From the NCBI GenBank assembly GCA_947494805.1, contig CANLWK010000002.1, positions 620,001 to 684,000 of the forward strand: 64,000 nucleotides of DNA, in the 5' to 3' direction. The position numbers were made by a program, and so were the translations under genes. Below the pieces are notes generated by a model. The model searched no databases. It saw only the letters and a list, made by a program, of their open reading frames with translations, and was not told where the DNA came from. Shown in pieces: positions 45,284 to 58,662 of this stretch. Numbering within the stretch: the stretch's first letter is position 1; each line of letters opens with the position of its first letter. This DNA comes from an uncultured Croceitalea sp. (GTDB lineage: Bacteria; Bacteroidota; Bacteroidia; Flavobacteriales; Flavobacteriaceae).

Positions 45284-46336
45284 TTAGACAGAGTGTCTAT
45301 CTATAAGATTGAAGTCATTTTTTTGGGTATTCTTTTTGCCCTGCAATATCATTTCAGCGGCTTTGGTCCCCATCTTTGTGAAGTCAGTGCTGATTACGGT
45401 AATTCCCAGAAGTTCTTTCAGCGGTGTGTCGTTGTATGAAATAATACCAATATCCTCGCCAAACTTATAATGGCGATCTCTAAGTTGTTTGACCAAGTTC
45501 ACTAGGTCAGCCTCTTCAATAATGATATAGAGATCGTGCAATTGCAGTTCCATACTATCGTAGATTTCGTCAAGAACTTCATAGTCTATGGTATGTTCAG
45601 CGCAAAACTTTACAAATCCCGAAACAATTCCTTTGGGATATGGGTAAACCGATTTTGAAGGATAGACAAGGATGATCTTTTGGTACTTTTTTACCTTGTC
45701 CAATCCTTTGGACAGGGCTATGTAGATATCCTCAGAAAAATCTTGGTATATACGCCCTACCTTCATGGAAAGGCTAAGGATATTTCTGTCCATGATGATA
45801 AGTTTCTCCTCAGGAATCTTTTGGATCACCTCCAAAATCTCATCGGTGCACCCCATATGCTTTAAATCTTCATTCTTGAAATGCGGCATTATCACAAACT
45901 GATCGTACTCTTTTATTCGTTTTGACAGGATATCTTTGAAAACAGAAGGTTCACAGTGATAGATGTACAGGTCAACTTGGGCCTTTGACCCCAATGTCTG
46001 AACAAAAGAGTTGAAAATCCTCATTTTGTAAGAGCTTAATTTGTTAATTAAGAACAACACTTTGATCTTCGAAGAAAAATCAGCCCGTGCCACATAAAAA
46101 CCTTTGCCCTTTACGGATTCAATAATGTTTTGTTTTCTTAATATCCCATATGCTTTCTCAACCGTGTCCCTTGAAAGCAAACACTCTTCACTGACCTCAT
46201 TGATTGAGGGTATTTTTTCACCTTTTTGTAAATATCCTCTCCCTATCGCTTCCATTATGGAGTCAACGATCTGCCTATATTTAGGTATTCTAGAATTTAC
46301 ATCTACTTGAATATGTTGAATGCTATCAGTCGCCAT
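45284..46336 (-). CDS. GntR-family regulator with periplasmic-binding-like sensor domain
   Basis: The 350-residue product has an N-terminal GntR winged helix (about 15-85, with IPSINEVSEECLLSRDTVEKAYGILRK split over its helices) and a LacI-like ligand-binding domain (about 90-340). This fusion type controls sugar genes in Bacteroidota. It lies between susC and the divergent rhamnose operon. The 17-bp motif occurs in its own upstream region and before susC, GH2 and the sulfatase/GH43 pair. I infer that it senses rhamnose or a rhamnose-derived compound and controls both glycan degradation and rhamnose catabolism. Repressor or activator status cannot be decided from sequence. Confidence 0.88.
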   Translation of the reverse strand: MATDSIQHIQVDVNSRIPKYRQIVDSIMEAIGRGYLQKGEKIPSINEVSEECLLSRDTVEKAYGILRKQNIIESVKGKGFYVARADFSSKIKVLFLINKLSSYKMRIFNSFVQTLGSKAQVDLYIYHCEPSVFKDILSKRIKEYDQFVIMPHFKNEDLKHMGCTDEILEVIQKIPEEKLIIMDRNILSLSMKVGRIYQDFSEDIYIALSKGLDKVKKYQKIILVYPSKSVYPYPKGIVSGFVKFCAEHTIDYEVLDEIYDSMELQLHDLYIIIEEADLVNLVKQLRDRHYKFGEDIGIISYNDTPLKELLGITVISTDFTKMGTKAAEMILQGKKNTQKNDFNLIDRHSV

Positions 46337-46430
46337 TTGCTTTTAACTAACTATGTAATCCTAATTTTTTTATGATGCCTAAAAGTATTAATTAAAAAGT
46401 AGATTGATAAGTTTTGCCTATCTTGACAGT

Positions 46431-46447
46431 ACAGTATAGTACAGGAT
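46431..46447 (+). promoter_or_regulatory. GntR operator candidate between regulator and rhaEW
   Basis: ACAGTATAGTACAGGAT, preceded directly by another ACAGT, so AGTACAG occurs twice at a 10-base step. It lies 60 bases before the rhaEW ATG and 94 bases before the GntR start on the other strand, suiting both autoregulation and operon control. Confidence 0.7.
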
Positions 46448-46507
46448 GCCAGAACTCATCTGTTGTTCTATTTTCGTCTTGAAAGTGGTCTAAAACACTT
46501 CAAAAAT

Positions 46508-48607
46508 ATGCAGACAAGAACTTTTGATCATGTTGATTATTTATGGGACGATGAAAAGGCCAATGCTTTTGGCGATGACCAGTTAGCATTGTTCCTATAC
46601 CGTTCAAACATTTTGGGCGCCGACCTCAGAATCACCAATTATGGCGGTGGCAATACAAGCTGTAAAACCTTTGAAAAAGACCCATTGACCAACCAAGAGG
46701 TCGAGGTCATGTGGGTAAAAGGTTCAGGGGGTGATATAGGCACCTTGACCCGACAAGGTATTGCTGGGTTGTATACCGACCGTCTTAAAGATTTAAAGCG
46801 TGTGTACCGTGGCCTTCAATATGAAGATGAAATGGTGGGGCTGTTCAACCACTGCCTTTATGACTTAAATAGCAAAGCACCTTCTATAGATACCCCACTT
46901 CATGGACTACTACCATTCAAACACATTGATCATTTACATCCTGATGCACTTATCGCTATCGCGGCCACGAAAGACAGTAAAAAAATCACCGAAGAAATCT
47001 GGGGCGGTACTATGGGATGGGTCCCTTGGCAACGACCGGGCTTTGACCTAGGGCTGCAGTTGGAAAAATGCGTGAGTGAGAACCCGGGTATCCGTGGCAT
47101 CTTATTAGAGAGTCATGGACTCTTTACCTGGGGCGAAACCTCATATGAATGCTATATGAACAGCCTTGAAGTCATAGAAATGGCTTCTGAATACATTAAA
47201 AGGAATGTCGAAAAGAAGGGCCAGGTCTTTGGCGGAAAAAAAATATATAGCCTCCCTTTTGAAGAACGATTGGATAAAGCAGCGTCCCTGGCACCACTGT
47301 TACGTGGTCTATGCTCTAGTGATAAACCTATGATTGGCCATTTTACAGATGATGAACGTGTACTAGAGTTTATCAATAGTCATGATTTGGAAAAACTCGC
47401 ACCTTTAGGTACATCGTGTCCCGATCACTTTTTGCGAACCAAGATTCAACCTTTGGTCCTATCCATTGAAAAATCTGATGATCTTGCTGATACCGACAGC
47501 ATCGTAGAGAAACTTGCCCCCCAATTTGAAGCCTATCGAACAGCTTACAAGGACTATTACGAGGCTTGTAAACATGAGAATAGTCCTGCAATGCGAGACC
47601 CTAATCCAGTAGTCATTATTTATCCGGGTGTGGGAATGTTCACTTTTGCAAAGAACAAACAAACTGCAAGGGTCGCAAGTGAGTTTTATATAAATGCCAT
47701 AAATGTGATGCGTGGTGCCGAAGCAATTTCGACCTATATGGCCTTGCCTAGGCAAGAAGCCTTTGACATTGAATATTGGCTACTTGAAGAAGCAAAACTG
47801 CAACGCATGCCCAAAGAACGACCGCTTTCTAGAAAAGTTGCGGTCATTACGGGTGCTGCTGGTGGCATAGGTAAAGCAATTGCTGATAAACTGGTCGAAG
47901 AGGGTGCAAATGTGGTCATTACTGATGTAAATGAAGCCAACTTAAAGGCCTTAAGAAACTCTTACAACCAAGATACTGCCAGTACTATGATTTGTGATGT
48001 CACAAATCCTGTTTCGATAGACAATACCTATAAAAGTGCCTGTATCGACTTTGGTGGGGTTGACATTGTGGTTCACTCTGCCGGATTGGCCATCTCAAAA
48101 CCGTTGGAAGAGACCGCTATTGCCGATTGGGACCTGTTACAAAATGTGTTGGTAAAGGGACAGTTTTTGATGATACAAAAAGGTGTAGCAATAATGGCGA
48201 AGCAAAATCTTGGGGGTAATATTGTAAATATTGCCAGTAAGAATGGACTTATGGCAGGCCCCAATAACGTTGGATATGGCACCGCCAAAGCGGCACAACA
48301 GCATATGACCCGATTGTTGGCGGCTGAATTGGGTGCTCAAAAAATTCGTGTGAACACAGTAAACCCCGATGGCGTAATCGTGGGAAGTAAAATATGGGAG
48401 GGAGATTGGGCCGAAGGTCGGGCAAAAGCCCATGGCATATCGGTTGATGAACTACCAAAACATTATGCTAAGCGTAATCTGTTGAATGAAATCATTTTGC
48501 CAGAAGATATTGCCAATGCCGTTTTCACGTTGGTCGCCATTTTAGATAAAAGTACCGGTAATACCATCAATGTTGACGGAGGTATGGCCAATGCTTTTGT
48601 ACGGTAA
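46508..48607 (+). CDS. rhaEW: Bifunctional L-rhamnulose-1-phosphate aldolase/L-lactaldehyde dehydrogenase
   Basis: I choose ATG 46508; the frame extends to a TTG at 46463 that is close to the operator. The product has 699 residues, the normal length for the RhaEW fusion. Residues 1-430 are a class II aldolase (adducin-like) domain with metal histidines in HIDHLHPDA (139-147) and ESHGLFTWG (H203). Residues 442-699 are a short-chain dehydrogenase with TGAAGGIG (448-455) and a YGTAK catalytic motif. It splits rhamnulose-1-phosphate to DHAP and L-lactaldehyde and oxidises the latter to L-lactate. It is the first gene of the catabolic operon. Confidence 0.95.
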   Translation: MQTRTFDHVDYLWDDEKANAFGDDQLALFLYRSNILGADLRITNYGGGNTSCKTFEKDPLTNQEVEVMWVKGSGGDIGTLTRQGIAGLYTDRLKDLKRVYRGLQYEDEMVGLFNHCLYDLNSKAPSIDTPLHGLLPFKHIDHLHPDALIAIAATKDSKKITEEIWGGTMGWVPWQRPGFDLGLQLEKCVSENPGIRGILLESHGLFTWGETSYECYMNSLEVIEMASEYIKRNVEKKGQVFGGKKIYSLPFEERLDKAASLAPLLRGLCSSDKPMIGHFTDDERVLEFINSHDLEKLAPLGTSCPDHFLRTKIQPLVLSIEKSDDLADTDSIVEKLAPQFEAYRTAYKDYYEACKHENSPAMRDPNPVVIIYPGVGMFTFAKNKQTARVASEFYINAINVMRGAEAISTYMALPRQEAFDIEYWLLEEAKLQRMPKERPLSRKVAVITGAAGGIGKAIADKLVEEGANVVITDVNEANLKALRNSYNQDTASTMICDVTNPVSIDNTYKSACIDFGGVDIVVHSAGLAISKPLEETAIADWDLLQNVLVKGQFLMIQKGVAIMAKQNLGGNIVNIASKNGLMAGPNNVGYGTAKAAQQHMTRLLAAELGAQKIRVNTVNPDGVIVGSKIWEGDWAEGRAKAHGISVDELPKHYAKRNLLNEIILPEDIANAVFTLVAILDKSTGNTINVDGGMANAFVR

Positions 48608-48647
48608 CCGCTTTTAAGAAAATTGCTCAAAGGCCGTTTAGTCGACA

Positions 48648-49967
48648 ATGTCCTTTGACATAACTAATCAAGACTGTTTAACCACTATGAAACTGAATGT
48701 TGAAAGAATCGTCGAACAAAATCAGAAATGGTTAGATTCCCATAAAGCCGCTTATGGGTTTCTGGCTGAAAAACTGGAAAAGAACGGAACTGATGTACAG
48801 ATTGTCTTGAAAAAGCTGGAAGAACTACAAGTGGCCATTCCCAGTTGGGCGTTGGGAGCTGGAGGAACGCGCTTCGGAAGATTCTCTTATCATGGCGAGC
48901 CGGCTTCTTTAAAAGATAAAATAAGTGATGTGGGCTTGCTTCATGCATTGACCCAAACTGCTGGGGCAATTTCCCTTCATATTCCTTGGGACATCCCTGA
49001 AGATGCTCATGAAATACAAGAGTTTGCCGCCTCTTTGGGTATTGGATTTGACGCCGTCAATTCCAATACTTTTCAAGATCAACCAAAAATGAAAAAAAGT
49101 TACCGGTTTGGTTCGCTGTGTAACCCAGACCCCTCCGTTCGCGACCTGGCAATTCAACATAACCTTGATGTTATCGATATTGGCAAAAAACTTGGGTCTA
49201 AGAGTCTAACAACTTGGTTGGCGGATGGCAGCAACTTTCCGGGACAACATAACTTTCAAGAAGCTTTGAAAAACACTGAGAATAGTTTGCAGCTTATCTA
49301 TAGGTCCATGCCAGACGATTGGAAGCTCTTTATTGAGTACAAACCATATGAACCCAACTTTTATAGTACGGTTATCCAAGATTGGGGAACCTCTCTGATG
49401 CTGGCCAATGCCTGCGGCAACAGGGCCTATACATTGGTCGATCTTGGCCATCACTTGCCCAATACCAATATTGAACAGATTGTAGCTACACTGATGATGA
49501 AAGGTAAATTAGGAGGTTTTCATTTCAATGACAGTAAATATGGTGACGATGACCTTACTGTAGGGTCTATAAAACCCTATGCCCTATTCTTAATTTGGAA
49601 TGAGTTGATCTATGGCATGGAACATAACACAGATAATCCATCGCTTGCCTGGATGATTGATGCCAGCCACAATATCAAAGATCCTTTGGAAGACCTGCTA
49701 CAATCCCTAGAGGCCATTCAAATAGCCCATGCACAAGCCTTACTGGTAGATCAAAAGGTTTTGAGAGAAACCCAAAACCAACAAGATGTGGTACTCTGCC
49801 AAGAAGTACTACAAGATGCATACCGCACCGATGTGAGACCACTTTTGAGAGAAGCGCGGTTGCGCAGTAATGCCGCCATAGAGCCCATTGCTGCCTATCG
49901 TGCTTTCAACGTGCGTAATGAGTTGGTCAAAGAGCGTGGATCACATTCTGTGGCTTCGGGACTTTAA
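48648..49967 (+). CDS. rhaI: L-rhamnose isomerase
   Basis: The 439-residue product matches the RhaI type of L-rhamnose isomerase known from Pseudomonas and Gram-positive operons, not the E. coli RhaA type. Visible features are a TIM-barrel xylose-isomerase-like core, metal-binding FIEYKPYEPNFYST, LVDLGHHLPNTNIE and GFHFNDSKYGDDD. It converts L-rhamnose to L-rhamnulose in the cytoplasm. Another possible start is ATG 48687, which would drop 13 residues. It lies 40 bases after rhaEW and 8 bases before the kinase gene. Confidence 0.93.
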   Translation: MSFDITNQDCLTTMKLNVERIVEQNQKWLDSHKAAYGFLAEKLEKNGTDVQIVLKKLEELQVAIPSWALGAGGTRFGRFSYHGEPASLKDKISDVGLLHALTQTAGAISLHIPWDIPEDAHEIQEFAASLGIGFDAVNSNTFQDQPKMKKSYRFGSLCNPDPSVRDLAIQHNLDVIDIGKKLGSKSLTTWLADGSNFPGQHNFQEALKNTENSLQLIYRSMPDDWKLFIEYKPYEPNFYSTVIQDWGTSLMLANACGNRAYTLVDLGHHLPNTNIEQIVATLMMKGKLGGFHFNDSKYGDDDLTVGSIKPYALFLIWNELIYGMEHNTDNPSLAWMIDASHNIKDPLEDLLQSLEAIQIAHAQALLVDQKVLRETQNQQDVVLCQEVLQDAYRTDVRPLLREARLRSNAAIEPIAAYRAFNVRNELVKERGSHSVASGL

Positions 49968-49975
49968 GCATTTAT

Positions 49976-51376
49976 ATGGCAAAAAAAGATGTGACAGCGG
50001 TGTTTGATATTGGCAAGACCAACAAGAAGTTTTTCCTTTTTGACAAAAACTACAAAGAGGTCTACAAAGAATATATTCAGTTTGACCAAATTGAAGATGA
50101 GGACGGTTTTCCTACGGAAGACCTTTCTGCAATTCAAATATGGCTGAAACAATGTTTTGACCGAATCTTAGTTGCTAAAAAATTCAACGTTACCAGCATT
50201 AACTTTTCAACCTATGGTGCTAGTTTGGTGCATTTAGATAAACATGGCGAACCACTGACCCCTTTATACAATTACCTAAAGCCCATTCCACTGGATATTT
50301 TGGAGGAATTCTACACCAAACATGGAAATCAAGATACCCTCGCCGTTGAGACAGCTTCGGCACAATCAGGCATGCTCAACTCGGGGCTTCAATTGTTCTG
50401 GTTGAAGCGAACAAGACCAGAAATTTTTCAAAAAATCCGCTATTCATTGCATCTCCCACAGTACTTGTCCTACTTGTTTACAGGAATTCCCGTAAGTGAC
50501 TATACCAGTATAGGCTGCCATACCAATCTCTGGGATTATGGTAAGCAAAGGTATCACCGATGGGTATATGAAGAAGGTTTTGAAGATATACTTGCGCCTG
50601 TAGTTGCTACAGAGACCAGCGTTAACCTACAACACAAAGGAAAACCGTTGAAAATCGGGGTTGGAATTCACGATAGCTCAGCTGCCCTACTTCCTTATCT
50701 TTTAGGGGAACACAAACCTTTTTTATTACTCTCCACCGGCACTTGGTCCGTGGCCATGAATCCCTTTGTTGAAGATTCACTCACGACTAAGGACGTTGCA
50801 CATAACTGCTTAAACTATATGCGGATTGATGGGAGTCCCACACGCGCCTCTCGATTTTTCATGGGCAATGAATACAACCTACAGGTCAAAAGTTTAACTG
50901 AACATTTCAACAAAGCGAAAGGATACCATCAAGGAATGAAGTTTGATTTTGAAATCTATCAAAAATCACAGGCCAATACCCTCCCCTTTTTTAAGTTTGA
51001 AAGCATCCAATTAAAACGTGAAAGCGCAGAAAAAACGGATTTGAATCTCTTCAATAGCTTTGAAGAAGGATATCATCGGTTAATGTTCGAATTGTTGCAA
51101 CTACAATACCAAACCATAGAGCGAGCCATAGGTAGTACAGCCATAAAAAAGATTTACATCGATGGTGGCTTTACCGATAATGACATTTTTGTGAAATTGA
51201 TCGCAAATCATTTTACCAAATACAAAGTACGAACCACACGGTCGCCATTGGGTTCTGCCTTAGGTGCCGCAATGGTAATGGGAAATAAAAAACTGGACAA
51301 AAGTTTTTTTAAGGAGCATTATCGCATGAAAAAACTGATGCCCTTACAAATAATGACGAATAATAAGCAATCATGA
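49976..51376 (+). CDS. rhaB: FGGY-family carbohydrate kinase, probable L-rhamnulokinase
   Basis: The 466-residue product belongs to the FGGY family: an ATP-binding opening FDIGKTNKKFF, the phosphate-2-like segment LSTGTWSVAMNPF, and a C-terminal IYIDGGFTDN plus LGSALGAAMV. It is shorter and divergent from E. coli RhaB, but its position between isomerase and lactate dehydrogenase makes rhamnulose the expected substrate. It phosphorylates rhamnulose with ATP in the cytoplasm. Its stop overlaps the start of the next gene by four bases. Confidence 0.85.
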   Translation: MAKKDVTAVFDIGKTNKKFFLFDKNYKEVYKEYIQFDQIEDEDGFPTEDLSAIQIWLKQCFDRILVAKKFNVTSINFSTYGASLVHLDKHGEPLTPLYNYLKPIPLDILEEFYTKHGNQDTLAVETASAQSGMLNSGLQLFWLKRTRPEIFQKIRYSLHLPQYLSYLFTGIPVSDYTSIGCHTNLWDYGKQRYHRWVYEEGFEDILAPVVATETSVNLQHKGKPLKIGVGIHDSSAALLPYLLGEHKPFLLLSTGTWSVAMNPFVEDSLTTKDVAHNCLNYMRIDGSPTRASRFFMGNEYNLQVKSLTEHFNKAKGYHQGMKFDFEIYQKSQANTLPFFKFESIQLKRESAEKTDLNLFNSFEEGYHRLMFELLQLQYQTIERAIGSTAIKKIYIDGGFTDNDIFVKLIANHFTKYKVRTTRSPLGSALGAAMVMGNKKLDKSFFKEHYRMKKLMPLQIMTNNKQS

Positions 51377-52524
51377 CCTGGAACTACAACAAGCGGTATC
51401 CCTCTATTGAAGACCTAAGGGAAAAGGCAAAAAAACGTATTCCTAAATTTGCCTTCGAGTATTTAGATGGGGGTTGTAATGAAGATGTCAACCTTTACCA
51501 AAACACCGCGAAGCTGCGTGAGATTGCTCTAAGGCCCAATTATTTGACCAAGCATACGCGGTCAAACATAAAGACTGGTCTCTTTGGTTTAGAATACGAT
51601 GCCCCTTTTGGTATTGCCCCTGTGGGGCTACAAGGACTGATGTGGCCAAACTCACCGGAAATATTGGCAAAGGCAGCGTTGAAACATAATATTCCTTTTA
51701 TACTGAGTACAGTAACCACCAGTAGTATTGAACACATTGGTGAGCTTACTGAAGGAAAAGCTTGGTTTCAACTGTATCGACCTGCAAAAGATGATTTACG
51801 CGATGATATTTTAAAACGTGCCGAAGCATCCGGTTATTCGGTTTTGGTACTGCTTTGTGATGTACCCACGTTTGGATATCGTCCTAGAGATATCCGCAAT
51901 GGACTTGCCATGCCCCCAAGTATGTCATTAAAGAATATCATACAAATTCTTGCAAGGCCAAGGTGGGCCATGGAAACCTTACGCATTGGACAGCCCAGTT
52001 TTAAGACCTTGAAGCCCTACATGCCCAAAAATTTGGATTTAAGGCAGCTAGGGCAATTTATGGATCAAACTTTTAGTGGAAGATTGAACGAAGAACGTAT
52101 CAAACCTATTCGTGATATGTGGAAGGGAAAGATCGTATTGAAAGGTGTTGCCAACGAAGAAGATGCTAAAAAGGCCATTGATTTGGGATTGGACGGCATC
52201 ATAGTTTCCAATCATGGAGGCCGGCAATTGGACGCGGGTGAAGCTGCCATTGGACCATTGACAAGAATTGCCGCTAAATATGGTGAAAAAATTACTGTAA
52301 TGATGGATAGCGGTATTCGGTCTGGACCCGATATTGCCAGAACACTGGCCAGTGGTGCGGCATTCACCTTTTTAGGCCGTTCATTTATGTATGGTGTCTC
52401 AGCTTTGGGCAAGAATGGTGGTGATCATACCATAGCTATTTTAAAGACCCAATTGCAACAGGTGATGGAACAACTTTGTTGTGAAGAGGTCAGGGACTTC
52501 CCCAAACACTTGATACATTCATAA
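51373..52524 (+). CDS. lldD: FMN-dependent alpha-hydroxy-acid (L-lactate) dehydrogenase
   Basis: The 383-residue product is a TIM-barrel flavoprotein with FMN-binding APVGLQGLMWP, lysine K257 in VLKGV, and the catalytic SNHGGRQLD (H281, R284). Length and motifs match LldD. In this operon it most likely oxidises the L-lactate made by the RhaW half of RhaEW to pyruvate, passing electrons to the respiratory chain. Other short alpha-hydroxy acids are possible. It is translationally coupled to the kinase by a 4-base overlap. Confidence 0.9.
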   Translation: MTWNYNKRYPSIEDLREKAKKRIPKFAFEYLDGGCNEDVNLYQNTAKLREIALRPNYLTKHTRSNIKTGLFGLEYDAPFGIAPVGLQGLMWPNSPEILAKAALKHNIPFILSTVTTSSIEHIGELTEGKAWFQLYRPAKDDLRDDILKRAEASGYSVLVLLCDVPTFGYRPRDIRNGLAMPPSMSLKNIIQILARPRWAMETLRIGQPSFKTLKPYMPKNLDLRQLGQFMDQTFSGRLNEERIKPIRDMWKGKIVLKGVANEEDAKKAIDLGLDGIIVSNHGGRQLDAGEAAIGPLTRIAAKYGEKITVMMDSGIRSGPDIARTLASGAAFTFLGRSFMYGVSALGKNGGDHTIAILKTQLQQVMEQLCCEEVRDFPKHLIHS

Positions 52525-52561
52525 ACCTACCATCCCTGTTTTTTTTAAAAGGAACAATACT

Positions 52562-53971
52562 ATGGACCAATTCAACATTGAAGAAGAAATTGACGAAATC
52601 GCTGGTGGCGAATTTGAACAGACCCCAGTACCAAAAAAAAATTGGAAAAGCTGGAAGAGCTTTCTTGGTATGTATGCCGGCGAACATGCCGCGGGTACTG
52701 AGTTTATGATAGGCCCCCTCTTTCTTACCGCTGGTGTCAGTGCTTTTGATTTGATCGTTGGCCTACTGATCGGCAATTTTTTGGCCGTACTGAGTTGGCG
52801 CTTTTTAACTGCTGAAATCGCTGTTACCTATCGTTATACTTTATACTATCAACTGGAAAAAATCTGTGGTAAAAAGCTCGTTGTTGGTTATAATCTTGCC
52901 AATGGCATCTTGTTCTGTTTTTTGGCCGGTGCCATGATAACGGTATCAGCAACAGCTATAGGGGTTCCCTTAGAGATTGAGATGCCCAAACTCACAGATA
53001 CCAGGCCCAATAGCCTTACTTGGGTTATCATAGTGATTCTGGTGGGTACCGTAATTTCAGTCATTGCTGGGAAAGGCTATGATACCGTATCCAAGGCTGC
53101 CAATTGGATGTCCCCTATTATCGTAATAGCTTTTGTAGCCTGTGGCATTGTGGCCTTGGGGCAGTTAGAGGTGAAAAACTTTGCTGATTTTTGGAATATT
53201 TGGGGCGAAGGGGGCGAACCCTTTCCAGGACAAGTAAAGTATACCTTTTGGCATGTCGTTCTATGGTCATGGCTCTGTAACGCAGCCATGCACTTGGGCA
53301 TGAGCGATCTTTCTGTTTTCCGTTTTGCGAAGAAACCGAGTTCTGGTTGGACAACGGCTGCCGGTATGTATGTTGGTCACTATATGGCCTGGATTGCGGC
53401 CGCACTTTTATACGCGGTATATTTGAAATCGCCTGAAGCGCAGGCCTTTTTGGACAATAATGAGGCTCCACCAGTAGCGCCAGGACCATTGGCTTATAAT
53501 GCCATTGGTGTATTCGGAATCATAGCAGTTGTGTTGGCTGGGTGGACCACTGCGAATCCTACTATCTACCGAGCCGGTTTGGCCTTCCAAGCAATTGTTC
53601 CCAAGCTTTCAACTTTTTGGGTTACCCTTATTGCGGGCAGTGTGGCGACCATTGCAGGAATATTTCCAGCCTTTGCCATGAAATTATTGAGTTTTGTTGC
53701 ACTGTATGGTTTTATATTGGCCCCCTTTGGTGCAATCATTGTTTTTGAGCATTTCTTTGCAAGGAAATTTGGTATTCAATCCTTCTACGCCGAAAAGACC
53801 AAAGCTCCCTTTAATATTTCGGTTTTGATGGCTTGGGGTATCAGTTTTGGCATATTTTACACGATTTCAATGTATTTCGACATATTCTTGTCATTTGTGA
53901 CATTGCCCGCATGGATTTGTTGTGGGTTACTTTACTTGTTTTTGAGTAAAGCACTGCAAAAAAAGCACTAG
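52562..53971 (+). CDS. NCS1/purine-cytosine permease-like transporter
   Basis: The 469-residue product has about 12 membrane helices and an acidic N-terminal tail. GEHAAGTEFMIGPLF at the first helix and the AANWMSPIIVIAF and LGMSDLSVFRFA segments resemble the nucleobase:cation symporter-1 family. Such transporters normally carry nucleobases, allantoin or hydantoins. No gene for nucleobase use is near. The position at the end of the rhamnose operon, 37 bases after lldD, suggests L-rhamnose (or lactate) import instead. No other inner-membrane sugar transporter is encoded in the window. Confidence 0.75.
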   Translation: MDQFNIEEEIDEIAGGEFEQTPVPKKNWKSWKSFLGMYAGEHAAGTEFMIGPLFLTAGVSAFDLIVGLLIGNFLAVLSWRFLTAEIAVTYRYTLYYQLEKICGKKLVVGYNLANGILFCFLAGAMITVSATAIGVPLEIEMPKLTDTRPNSLTWVIIVILVGTVISVIAGKGYDTVSKAANWMSPIIVIAFVACGIVALGQLEVKNFADFWNIWGEGGEPFPGQVKYTFWHVVLWSWLCNAAMHLGMSDLSVFRFAKKPSSGWTTAAGMYVGHYMAWIAAALLYAVYLKSPEAQAFLDNNEAPPVAPGPLAYNAIGVFGIIAVVLAGWTTANPTIYRAGLAFQAIVPKLSTFWVTLIAGSVATIAGIFPAFAMKLLSFVALYGFILAPFGAIIVFEHFFARKFGIQSFYAEKTKAPFNISVLMAWGISFGIFYTISMYFDIFLSFVTLPAWICCGLLYLFLSKALQKKH

Positions 53972-53982
53972 TACATTACTAA

Positions 53983-57264
<3,282 letters not shown>

Positions 57265-57500
57265 CAAAAGCCAATTAAATCTCTGTTAATTAACTTTTTA
57301 CAAGACGCTTAGTTGCTATATGTTCAAGTATAGTTTCAATATCTATAATCTTTAAAAAACTATTTTCACTTCGGTCAATTGTCTTAACACCACATTGAAG
57401 CCAGTCAGTTCCCTAAGAAATGCTTCAATTTATGAATGAATATAAATTAGTGAAATATGCGATTCGTTTCAAACTGAGTATCTCTTTATGAATGGGTTAG

Positions 57501-58571
57501 CTATCTTCCAGCAACCATCATATATTGAAACAATTCCAACCCCATTTGTTCCCCAAAACTTGAGTTGGTGAACAAGACCATGCCTATTTTGGTCTCAGGG
57601 ACAAAAAAGAACATAGAGGTAAACTTTTTGTCATTATTACCGCCATGCCCATAAATCTTGCCAAAGGGCAGTTCACCACCGTAAAAACCCAAAGTAAGGT
57701 GCGTAATGCCATTGGTTTTATTGGGATGGTTGTCAGGGAGTTCTTTTTGTACACCGAACAAGGCTTCATAACCTTGTTCTGAAAGGCCTTTTTTATTCAT
57801 CAATGCAATCATGAACCTTGACCAATCCAATGCAGTGGAGTGTACTCCGTAGGCCGCACCGAATTCTTCTTTACCAAAGTCACGATCAGGGTACCAGGTT
57901 CCGGCCTTAAATGCAGCGGCCTTGTTTTTTCTATTTTTCTTTGATTGGATATAGCGTGTCACTTGAAGACCAAGTGGTTTTGCCACTTCTTTATGGAACC
58001 TTTTTTGTAGCCCGTTAGCATTGGTGTTCAGTATTTTTTGCAATACCAAGGCCAAGTATTGATATCCTTCACCAGAGTATTGAAAACCGGAACCCGGTTC
58101 AAAATCAAGGGTCAACCCTGTTCTACCATCTTCATCGCGCCAATTAGGAAATCCCGTTTGGTGCGATAGCACATGACGGGCAGTCATCTTTTTATAACGT
58201 TCGTCATGGGCAATATCGGTATATGGCAAATATTGGTACAAGGGCCTGTCCAGATTGATAAGCCCTTGCTCTTTAAGCCTCATTACAAAATAGGCGAACA
58301 TGGGTTTGGACAGCGATGCACCTTCAAAAATGGTGTTTTTGGTCACCGCTGCCTCTAGCGTTGCATTACCCAGAGCGCTATGGAATACCACTTTGCCGTC
58401 ATTAATGATGGCCAACTGTGCTCCAGGTGTTCCATTATCTTGCATTTTTTGTTGTAGCCATTTTGTAATCTCATCAGCTTGAAGGGATGACCCCAAAGGG
58501 GTTTTGATCGTTTGCGCGCATAGTAGATTTGTCACTAATAACAGCAGTATTGAAATTGTCTTGCACATCAT
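57501..58571 (-). CDS. Secreted serine beta-lactamase-fold hydrolase
   Basis: The 356-residue product has a signal peptide (about 1-20) and a complete class C-type active site: S86-L-S-K89 in EGASLSKPMF, a YSGEGYQYLAL tyrosine motif and GHGGNN near the end. It resembles the C-terminal domain of the DUF1028 fusion at 20177-21952 (shared DERYKK, SHQTGFPNWR-like and YSGEGY words), so the two are paralogues. The LytTR regulator starts upstream on the same strand, with its stop 92 bases from this start. It is a likely co-transcribed member of module 3. Its substrate is unknown. Confidence 0.87.
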   Translation of the reverse strand: MMCKTISILLLLVTNLLCAQTIKTPLGSSLQADEITKWLQQKMQDNGTPGAQLAIINDGKVVFHSALGNATLEAAVTKNTIFEGASLSKPMFAYFVMRLKEQGLINLDRPLYQYLPYTDIAHDERYKKMTARHVLSHQTGFPNWRDEDGRTGLTLDFEPGSGFQYSGEGYQYLALVLQKILNTNANGLQKRFHKEVAKPLGLQVTRYIQSKKNRKNKAAAFKAGTWYPDRDFGKEEFGAAYGVHSTALDWSRFMIALMNKKGLSEQGYEALFGVQKELPDNHPNKTNGITHLTLGFYGGELPFGKIYGHGGNNDKKFTSMFFFVPETKIGMVLFTNSSFGEQMGLELFQYMMVAGR

Positions 58572-58662
58572 ATGTCATTTTAAGTGTTATATAGACAAAA
58601 TTGGGTAGATGTGTCCTTAGATGAAAGCCGAAAAAGCCGAACTGGGTCAAAAACAAGATGAA

